Below are positions 50,246 to 64,000 of a DNA stretch of 64,000 nt, in pieces. The position numbers and the translations under genes are program-made. The notes below the pieces were generated by a model. The model had not been told where the DNA came from and ran no database searches. It saw nothing but the letters and a program-made list of their open reading frames with translations. This DNA comes from Bursaphelenchus xylophilus (lineage: Eukaryota > Nematoda > Chromadorea > Rhabditida > Aphelenchoididae). The stretch lies in the NCBI GenBank assembly GCA_904066235.2, contig CAJFCV020000001.1:3286001-3350000 (forward strand). Direction: 5' to 3'. Every line of letters starts with the position of its first letter. The first letter of the stretch is position 1.

Positions 50246-51987
50246 TCATTCAAACAAATAAGCGGCAAATTCAGCCAGTTTGTGCACGTCCTTCACATAT
50301 TTGGTCACGACGAATTCTCCTTCGAAAAGATGTACTAAGCGGGATCCAATTCGCGAGATTGGGATTTCAAACTTGTCTGAGAGCTCTGGTATCACGTCCA
50401 ATAAACTACTGTCATTGTGGACATGCAGAGTGATGATCTTGCGATTGGCATCGGCTCCGTAAATAAAGTGATGCACTGTTTTACCCTAAATTAAAGTTTA
50501 TAAATTAAGTAAGCATTATAATAAATATTTATTACCTCTTTCTTTTCGACCTTCTTGGAGACCAGCTCACTTCCCCTCGGCCAAGAAAAGTTGTTACCGT
50601 CCAGGTTGATGCCATTAACAACTTGAAAAAGACTGTTGCCTGTGTTGTGACTGTTGCCGTATTCAAATATTAGGCGTTGATAGTTGTCTTCCCCGATTTT
50701 GCATAAGATCTTTAATACAAGCTAAATCGACAATTTCCTTTTGAGAAACGAACGGCTTACATGATCAAAGATACATCGCATATTAAAATTCAGTTCATCA
50801 GCGCCTGCACAAATAGCGTTCAGTGGGCTCATGCGTCTTGAGCCATCCTTCACAAACCGGACTATGCTGTCACTTATCGTCTTCTTTGTCTCGAAATAGA
50901 CCTCGAGGAAAGTCTTCTTGGACTTGCAAACCACTTTTTTGACTCCCCAACACTCACTCTCTACCTGTGTTGCGTTGGCTGTGCACTAAACGACCAAGGT
51001 TATAGCAATGTGTTATGTGAAATGCAATCTTTATAAAGATTCTTACCGGTTCGTTATCGACCCGTTTCCATTGGTAATTGTAGAGAAATTCTGTCGCAAA
51101 TATAGCAGTCACCAACACACTGGTGTCCCAAGAGCAAAAAAAGGATTCCAATGCAAAAATAGCTCCGTTTGTCAAGTACTGAAACAAAAATTTACTCTCA
51201 GTCTGTCGGGAAAATAATGTGGATATGTCGCATCTATCATTCTGTCGGGGAAGTAATGTGGATTTGCCGCAGCTCTCAGTCTGTCGGGAAGATAATGTGG
51301 ATTTGTCGCATCCATCTGGCTGTCGGTTAAATAATGTGCTAAATCTTACCGTTCTAAACCTCTTTCTTGTCATTATGACCAAGTATTCGTCGTCATGAGA
51401 CAATTCTCCCTTCCCGGATGCCACCTCCCATCGAGTTTTGTTCCATCTCCCAATCACAAGAACCCAATGATCCTGGTATTCGGGCTGCATCTCGGGATGA
51501 CTGATGTATGCAAACTCTGCCAGCGTTTGGAGATTCCCCTTGATTGCGGGGACATTTGCTTTGAATACCTTGAATTCCGATTTATTGGCATTGGTGATGA
51601 TCAGGAAGGTAAATGGGGTATTCCAGTACCTCTGAAAATGAAGAAATCAAAATCATAAAAAGATAATAATAGTCCGCAAATTTTTGCGATGCTAGGTTGG
51701 CTCTAGGTCGTGGCATGAGTTCGATGATTGCCTGTAATAATATGAAAACAAAGACTCACATTGGGATTCGAGTTAACATTCTCGACCATGATCTCTAACT
51801 GCTCCAACTTTTTGCTCAAAGCACCAATTTCTCGTTTGATCTGTAAAATGTGAACTCAATGGAGAAGAGCTCCTCTCAACCCAACCACTATTTTACGACG
51901 GATCAACTAAACATCGATTTGACTTACCGGCGAAATACTCATGTTCGGGGAATTGTTGGAGCTGTGGTCAAAACCACTGCCACACAT
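50246..51987 (-). CDS. paralogue C of an unrecognised gene family
   Basis: Seven in-phase exons, 397 codons: 51928-51987, 51760-51840, 51350-51631, 51047-51178, 50761-50985, 50536-50709, 50246-50485. It is the longest and best-preserved family member. Seen: MCGSGFDHSSNNSPNMSIS at the N-terminus; a heptad-like helix in exon 2 (IGALSKKLEQLEIMVENV); an exon 3 domain matching paralogue B position by position in length (94 versus 93 codons); an exon 6 motif NTGNSLFQVVNG, shared with paralogue A; and a C-terminal block with SRLVHLFEGEFVVTKY and EFAAYLFE. No signal peptide or membrane helix. Intron 3 (51179-51349) is 171 bp, free of stop codons in frame, and made mostly of a 39-bp tandem repeat, so an isoform with 57 extra residues is possible. 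Function unknown; it lies head to head with spg-7. Confidence 0.78.
51203..51347. repeat. four 39-bp tandem MITE-end repeats in paralogue C intron 3
   Basis: CTGTCGGG(A/G)A(A/G)(A/G)TAATGTG starts at 51203, 51242, 51281 and 51320, exactly 39 bp apart, all in one orientation. The unit is the left end of the CTGTCGGGAAAATAATGTGG subfamily seen at 39756. Minus-strand translation gives a 13-residue repeat with S(T)LxSRQTES. Confidence 0.9.
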
Positions 51988-52892
51988 TCGAAGTTGAGAG
52001 ATGAAGAAGAATAAATTCTCCCGGCGCTAACGCTTTCTTAGAATACCTGTCATTGCGTCATCAGCGTCTTATTGCTTATAGTAATTTGCGTTTTTTCTGG
52101 CGTTTAGATGATGGCTTAAAGATAGATTTTGTGTCTAGGCGGCTCTTTTCGGCAGCATAATGCATTCATCATCCTTTTTTGAGAAAGACAATAAAGAGAG
52201 TATCCAAATAAGGGAGTACCCATGAATGCCGCAAGTGAAAGGCTGTCCATTAACACATCAAGATTGAGAGTCGGTCAACTTCATACCGGACGACGATTTT
52301 TAAGAATGAGATATCTAAAGCGAACATATAACATCCGGCATGAAAAGTGTCGGGGTATGATCTTAAGACATCATAGTTAACAAGTAAAATTTTCTTTTGT
52401 CCCTGGGCCCAAAGAAGGTCCGGAGACAATCCAACCTCTGATCGCGGACATGCTGCAAGTGCGAAGCTACAGTAGACCAATAAGCCAAAAAAAATTGAAA
52501 TGTTGTAAATTTCTGTGTTAACAGTATCAGCCTAACAAAGGCCTTTTTTGGAACTCATTGCGCTGGGTCGTCATTCGTATGTGGCTTCGTCTCGGTTGAG
52601 CCTCCAGCACATTTTTATATTATTCATGATCACCTTCTTTAGTCTACCGTAAATTCCTCAAATTATAATCGCTTTTCCATAAAAATTTTTATGCAATCTC
52701 GACAGACAGAGTCGTCTTTCATCTAACCAAACTTATTTCAACGCTTTCTTCCTCAATTTTTATCAAAATCCCAACTACAAGCCCACACTTGACCCAATCA
52801 TCAAATAGAGAGAGACACTTGACCCTTTTTGAAGAAATTCGGAAATTTTTCTTTTACCATCTTGTTCCGTATGATGCAACAGCGCTGCCGAC
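51988..52892. other. intergenic region between paralogue C and spg-7, with a possible exon relic
   Basis: A shared upstream region for two divergent genes. On the minus strand, 52250-52480 is open for 76 codons and contains GLSPDLLWAQGQKKILLVNY and SYPDTFHAGCY. The pattern is vaguely like the C-terminal half of small PI-PLC-X-type proteins, but I cannot confirm it and see no other exons; a relic is likely. TATATTATTCATGA near 52614 is a variant of the TATAATATAA motif. Confidence 0.3.
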
Positions 52893-57822
<4,930 letters not shown>

Positions 57823-60017
57823 AAATAGACTTGGCGATATTATCCATGGCTAGGAGATGATTTTTAATGGAATTTAATGGTTTTGAGGGACTTTTTGGTG
57901 GGATAAATTAAGAGTAGAGAGAGGTAGGAGGTTAGAGATTTTGGTAGGTTTGGTGTTTTGAGAATTTGAGGGTTTAAAGTTTTTGAAAATAGCGATTTTT
58001 TCGAAAATTTGAGTGATTTTTGGAGATTTTGGAAAAAAAGTTAGTTTTTTTTCGAAATTTGAGTTTAGATCTATTGAATTTGATGTTTAAGAGAAAGGAA
58101 ATGCTATTAGAAAGATTTTGTGATTAGATAGACCGCCTATTTACCTAGTATAATATCCAAAATCAGCTAAAATATCAAAAATCTTTGACAGTTCTTGGTC
58201 TAAAAGTCCCATTTTGGTGCTGGATTTGACTTTAGACCGTCGAATTTTACCTCAAAATCATTTGTAATTCCCAAGAAGAGAGAATATTCCACTTCCCTCT
58301 CCCATTGTTAGGATCTTTTTTTTGGTAATTCTTATTGTAATTGTTGTTATTCACCGTATGTTTTATAAGTCTTGTTGAGTAAACTAAAAAAATAATGGCT
58401 ATGTGTGTTTTTATATGAAATTTGTGTTTTTTATTTCGATATCTGATTTTTGATTTTTTGGATACTTTTTGATCGTTTTTGAGGTTTTTTGAAAATTCGT
58501 TTGTTTATTGGTTGGAAATGATTTTTGGGGGGTTTTCATTATTTTTTGAAGTTTTTGGATACTTTTTGATACTTTTTGGATAACTTTTGCGGATTTTTGA
58601 TTTTTTTAAGTGATTTTTTCTGCTTCGATACGATTTGGAATCCCATTAGGAAGGCGAAAAGTCATCAACGATTTGGTTTCGCACTCCCCGAACAGCTCAT
58701 TAGCATATTCCGCAGGAGAAATGCAAATTTTACGAGCGGCGAATTATCGTGTTCGTCAATCTTAATGAGCCCCACCCTGCTCCGTTCTCGCCCCCGAGAG
58801 TTTGAAATCTTATTTTCGAACCGAAATGAAATGGAATATTGAGAATTTTGAGGGGATTTTATGTATTTTGTGGGTTGATGTCATGGATAATATAAGTTGA
58901 TGGGAGAAGTTGGATTTTTATGGGGTTTGGAATAGTTGAAGGTGTTTTTGTGGAGTTTTGAGGGGTTTTTATCGATTTAAATTTTTTTTTAATCTGTTAA
59001 AATACGTGATGTAAAGTAATTGTAAAAAATCCGTCATCTTGATGGAATCAATGACAAAATAGGATTTTTGAGATTTTTATATAGTACTTTTGTGACTTTC
59101 TAAGCACATATTCATAATTTATTTTGCCAAAATGTTGAAAATTAAAAGCGTCATCATGACGGATTTTCTGGAATTCCTCAAAAAGTCTCGTTTTTATGAC
59201 CCTCCAACTCTTTTCGGTCTAAAAGTAAAACTAATGAATAGAATCTCCCCACCTTTTGATGTTCCTCATGACTTTTCGCCCTTCGTTTATTTGCGGTCAC
59301 AAAGAAATTATCAATTCCCATAAAAAACTTGTTCCAAAGCTCTTTTTTTATTTGAAATGATAAGGCTGAAATCGTTCCGTGAACTCCGTAAGGTTTATGA
59401 TACGCTTTGTTATCGAGCGCTTTTCGCTTTGAATTGAAATTTTGACGATTTTCGGGGAAAAGTTTGGGTTATTTTCGAGGATTCTAGAAAATCCGTCATG
59501 ATGACGCGTTTAATTTTTGATTAAAATCGCATTTTATGCGATAAAATTTGGTTTTTAGGCAATTGCAAGGATTTTTGCGAAAAATAATATATGTGTCATC
59601 ATGACGGATTTTTTTGGAATTTTCACAATTTTCCTTTTCTTGGAACAAAGATTGCATTTTTGTCGATGCAGAAGAAATTCTGATCGGTTCCAGGGCAAAG
59701 TTTATGCTGCCGTCAGCATAAATTTAATCAAGAAATACCAAATTTCCGGCCCGGAATAGATAAACCCACATAATGAAATATAAATTTAATTTGGAAATTC
59801 CGCAGACAGCTCAAAGACCGCTCTCATGATCAGCATTGAGGGTTGACGTGGGCTGGTTAAGGCGATCAAAATTATCAAAGAAACTTGGAACAAGGGAGAG
59901 CCCAACACCCCTTCGGCGCTCTGATAACATTGTCATATGAGGGGAGGAAATTAGACAAGTTTGGAGAACGCCTTTTTTTTGGTCTTAAAATAGAAAAAAT
60001 GAGTCAGGATTTTGCCA
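57823..60017. other. spg-7 3' flank, no gene seen
   Basis: TGTTTTATAAGTC and AATAATGG near 58358-58395 may belong to the spg-7 3' end. A conserved-looking mixed-composition patch at about 58665-58800 contains ATGCAAAT (58721), CTCATTAGCATA and TTAATGAG, resembling POU/homeodomain sites, and may be regulatory. Palindromes around GTCATCATGACGG begin in spg-7 intron 7 and continue through this region. Confidence 0.4.
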
Positions 60018-60696
60018 GTTTGAAAGGTTTGGTCAGAGGGAAAATTTTACAAGTTTAGTCGAGATATTCAACGATCCTTGAAGACGAGAGACTATGGAAA
60101 ATGAGGAGATACGGTGAGAGAACAAAGATTTGGCTCCTTATTTTCCATCTTCTCTCGTCTCCAGAAGATCGTTGGGCATCTCAGCTGGTTCCGAGAAGAT
60201 TTAACACCTCCATTTGCAAGAACAGTCAACGTATTCAACGATTTATGCAGACGAGAAGCCATGAAAAAATGAGGAGATTCGGCGAGAGAAAAGATGTTTT
60301 TGACATTTTCCATGAATTTATCAGTCTATGGGGAAAATAATGTGTAAAATGGTAACATTATTTTTCCGACAGAAATGATAAATTCACGGAAAATGTCAGA
60401 AAAATCGTAATCAAAAAAATTTTTTTCTCTCACCGAATCTCCTCATTTTCCATGGCTTCTCGTCTGCATAAATCGTTGAATATTTCGACTGTTCTAGCAA
60501 GTGGAGGTGTTAAATCTTCTCGGAACCAGCTGAGATGCCCAACGATCTTCTGGAGACGAGAGAAGATGGAAAATAAGGAGCAAAATCGTTTTTCTCTGAC
60601 CGTATCTCCCCATTTTCCATAGTCTCTCGTCTGCAAAGATTGTTGAATATCCCGGCTGAACTTGTAAAATTTTCCCTCTGACCGAACCTTTCAAAC
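60018..60696. repeat. 679-bp foldback with arms of about 300 bp
   Basis: Left arm from GTTTGAAAGGTTTGGTCAGA (60018) and right arm ending TGACCGAACCTTTCAAAC (60696) are complementary over most of their length, through GAAGATCGTTGGGCATCTCA / ATGCCCAACGATCTTC and GGTTCCGAGAAGATTTAACA. The centre (60320-60380) is a MITE copy with ends GTCTATGGGGAAAATAATG and ATTTTTCCGACAG. The arms contain diverged copies of the CTCTCC dispersed repeat in opposite orientations. Confidence 0.9.
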
Positions 60697-63600
60697 TAAC
60701 AAATTTCATTTACCACCGAGAATTTTTTGAGGGTATCACCTTTGTTTTTCAAATTACCCTATAAAAGTTTTTTTATCAGCAGTTCCCAAAATTTTAATTA
60801 CCTAAAAATAATGTTTTCGTAACATCTGCAGCTTTCCGGAGACTGTAATTTTTCACTTTCCTCATTGGCAAATCATTTTCCGTAATTTTTTCGCGGTAAT
60901 TACCGCTAATCTCGACCTCTTTTTGCCCTTCCTCTTCTCCTCGCAAAAGGAACGTAAGAACTCTTGTTTCTAGTTGAAATTTTTTTGTTGTTTCTTTTGT
61001 ACTGCTGGGAAAAAGAGTGTTTAAAATTGTATGTTTGGTTGTAATATTTTTTTCGATTTGAAAAAGATTAGATTTTTTGACAAATTTACAAAAAATCCGT
61101 CATGATGACATGTTTAGAACAACCTCAGATTTCGATAAAACTTTGCACAGCTGTAGAAGGGGATTTTCTGTTAGCTATTAGAGATTTTTACATTGCTTTT
61201 TGCAGAAATGGTCGAGATTTTTAGGTCGAAAATTCGAAAAATTCAAAAAAAATTTTTTTGTCAGTTTTAAGATTATACTTTTGTTTTATGTGGGATGGAT
61301 AATGATCCTCAAAGAGTCAATTTTTTCCGAGCGAAATCCAGAAAGTTATAGAGAAAAAATATATTTTTTCTCTGACTGACTCTCCTCATTATTTGTGCTG
61401 TCTCGCAAAAAGTTTGTTGAATATCTCGGCTGTACGAAACAAAGCGCGAATTAATATTTTTTGAGCTTGATTCGCAATATATTTGGAATATGTGTGCCAA
61501 ATTCGAACAGAATTTGAGTAAAAAAATCCGTCAAGATGAAATTTTTTTGGGATTTTTTGGAGTAAAAATATGACATTTTGTTTTTATAGGCCGGAAAGAT
61601 CGTAAAAAAATTAAGACAGTTATTTTTTTGGCCACCGAAAATATTTACTTTGTCGTGTTTTTTCTTTCCTTTTCCCCTAATTTTTTGTTTTTTATTTTTA
61701 TTTTATGCAAATTACCCTTCTCCGTTTTATTTTCGAATGAACGTTCAGTCGATTTTTCTCCCCATTTCCCCCCCATAAAATCGCCATTCGCACCCTTCTC
61801 CTCCTCCAATTTTACGATCATTACTCAACAGGCCGCCGTCCCACCTGTCCGGAATTTGAATAAAACGGTTTTTCTTGCGATTTTTTGCCCCGTTTTCGGA
61901 GGGTTTTTGCGGTTTCAGCGGATTTTTGGGGGTTTTTGAAGAATAAAATTGGATTTTTTTTTGGTAATTTTCGATTTCATTTGATGTGGAAGGTAGTAAA
62001 AGTTGTTCTCTGAGGTCTGTGAAGGGTAGAGGATTAATATAAAAAATTAGGAAAGGCGTATTTTACAAAGTTTTTAACAAAAATAACGATTTTTGTGGAT
62101 TTTTTTGATTTTTCCCCAAAATTTTGATGATTATTGGTTATTTTTTGGATATAAAAAGTCTTATTAGCATTTTTATGGCTTTTTGAATTTATTTTCCTTT
62201 TCGTTGGCCGTCAAAAAATGGTTTATTTTGGCCAAAAATAAAATTTTTTCACCATTAGTTGCTGTTTTTCGATATTTTTGACATTTTTTCAAATTTAAGT
62301 GCTTGTTTTTTCTCTCCTTTCTATTCACTGGCTCTTTTTGTTGTAGCAAACCCCTATTCAGACAAAAAGACAACGTTTTTTTCAAACCATCCAGACAAAA
62401 AGTTCTTCCAAACCATTCAGCCATGGCTATATCAACTCGCACTGCCCATTTTCGCTCGTTTTTAGCTTGTTTTCGAACAGATTTTCGGCTCCTAAATCAG
62501 CTGGAAAATCGTGTGACTTATGTTAATTCTTTGTTATGTCGAGCTGAAAACGTGTTTCAGACAATAAAAATGGGGGTTTTTGAGGAATTTTTGAGCTGAG
62601 CTGGCTATCTGAGAGTCGGAAATTTGCGAAAAGTCTATTTAAAGAGCTGTTAATTCGTTAATTAGTTGTTTTTGCGAGCTAATTTGGTCGGCGTAATCGA
62701 GGTTTAGCGAAAAAATGACCTTTTTTTGAAAATTTCCAGAAAATGTGTCATCAAATGTCTGAAACTTGTAAAATACGTCTAGTGGACCACTCAATTTTTA
62801 TGAACAACCCTGGATCAATCAAAATTTTATGGCTTATCGGAAATGACCGATTTTTTAGTTGAGAATGGTGTCATCATGACGGATTTTCTGGAATTTTCAT
62901 AAAAATGGGACTAAAATTTTTTTACAGAGTTCGAATTGACCAAAAAATGCAGTTCTAAAAAAGGATTTTAAAAATCATCAAGGTTTTGTTACGTCATCAT
63001 GACGGATTTTCTGGAATTTTCGCAAAACCTCCAATTTTTATGATTTTTTTACTTTTCAAGTCCAAAACCTTTTGAGAAGATTTAAATAAATTTGGATCAC
63101 AATCGGAAATGAGTAATTCCCGCTACTGTTAGCCCTAATAATCATATTATACCAGATATTACTCATCCCCGCACCGAAAACTTAACTGTCCCTCGGCTGA
63201 AAACCGACTATGAATAACGCAAAAACGATAATCGGATTGGCGTCGCATCACCATTTTTCGTGTATTGTATGCCCCTTCTCCAGTCTTTTTTTTCGCTTTA
63301 TAACAACCCATTTTTTGGATGGAGCAAATGTCAAGGTAAACATTCCGAACGTCCCCGTTCCTGATAGTTTGTTTTAATTGACGTTTGCGGTTCTGAAGAC
63401 TGGAAAAGTTGAAGTTCGTAAAAAGTATCGGGAAATTAACTGTTTCCGGCGGTTAAGTAGTAATGGCTCATACTACTATATAAAAAGTAGTAATTATCGG
63501 GAAAACTTTTTATTTGGGTAGTATTTGCTCTAAAAATTCGTTTAATTTTGATGTTTTCGAAAAATCCGTCATCATGACATATTTTCTGGACATTTTTATT

Positions 63601-64000
63601 TTTTTATTTTGTTGGCTATAAAAGTGGAAGGAATAGTTGTAAACTTTTAAAAATTTGTTAGACGGCATGTTTGAACATTAGTGATCACTTTTGTAACAAG
63701 ACATAAGTTTCCAGGATTACTATAACATAGCGAAAATTTTATTTTTCGAGGGAGAGGTGACTTATGGTGGAACTTTCTTTTTAGAGGCTTAAAACTGTTC
63801 AATAACTTTCCAGTATGACCTGGGGCTGATAAAAAAATCATTAGGAAAGATGTTAGGTTCTTAGGGTTACTGTAACATAGCGAAAATCACAAAAAAGGCA
63901 CGAAAATTGAAGTTCTTGACAAGTTTTGGTGGCATTTCATTCGACTGTACTGCTGGTTATTTCTAAAAAGCTCTCTATAGCATTTGGGTTAATTATGTGA
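60697..64000. other. intergenic DNA to the window end, no gene seen
   Basis: AT-rich. A further copy of the CTCTCC dispersed repeat lies at about 61360-61510. ATGCAAAT occurs at about 61704. GTAAAATACG-type motifs occur at about 62053 and 62768. TAGGATTACTGTAACATAGC-like phrases occur twice near 63710 and 63860 (GGTTACTGTAACATAGCGAA). No supported exon. Confidence 0.45.

Overview
This is a window of nematode nuclear DNA, most likely from a rhabditid (clade V) worm other than C. elegans. Evidence: the AT-rich sequence, short introns ending in TTTTCAG-type acceptors, and genes whose closest recognisable relatives are worm proteins. Three of the four recognisable genes (goa-1, an itx-1-type neurexin-like gene, spg-7) have counterparts that I recall being on C. 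elegans chromosome I, so the window may come from the equivalent of that chromosome; this is from memory and was not searched. Exon coordinates below come from reading splice sites and checking codon phase by hand.

Layout. 1-9649: no protein-coding gene seen; AT-rich sequence with several GC-rich islands, possible 5' UTR exons of goa-1 and the first mobile-element copies. 9874-12148 (+): goa-1, G-protein alpha-o subunit, four coding exons, 354 codons. 14234-22054 (-): a twelve-exon, 1014-codon transmembrane protein with signal peptide, laminin-G domains and EGF-like cysteine clusters. 22055-40856: about 19 kb without a convincing gene, packed with copies of the 9-bp palindrome GCACNGTGC, arranged in several independent tandem arrays (69 bp, about 170 bp, about 237 bp) and inside foldback elements. 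40857-51987 (-): three paralogous genes of an unrecognised family, one of them 5'-broken, interrupted by a hAT-like element, an Old Yellow Enzyme-type flavin oxidoreductase (46531-48880) and many terminal-inverted-repeat elements. 52893-57822 (+): spg-7 (mitochondrial m-AAA protease, AFG3L2 type), eight exons, 759 codons, with a 1230-bp TA-flanked transposon in its last intron. 57823-64000: no gene seen; short palindromes around CCGTCATCATGACGG and a 679-bp foldback.

The genes are not an operon: they differ in strand, are widely spaced and belong to unrelated processes (neuronal G-protein signalling, cell-surface adhesion, redox metabolism, mitochondrial protein quality control). What unifies the window is its repeat landscape. 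At least ten short repeat families recur across it, and the GCACNGTGC cluster is the most unusual: its half-site is fixed, its central base is free, and its neighbours have been amplified again and again. The second notable item is the paralogous gene trio, where inverted-repeat elements have entered introns and, in one gene, an intron made of four 39-bp element-end repeats is open in the reading frame.
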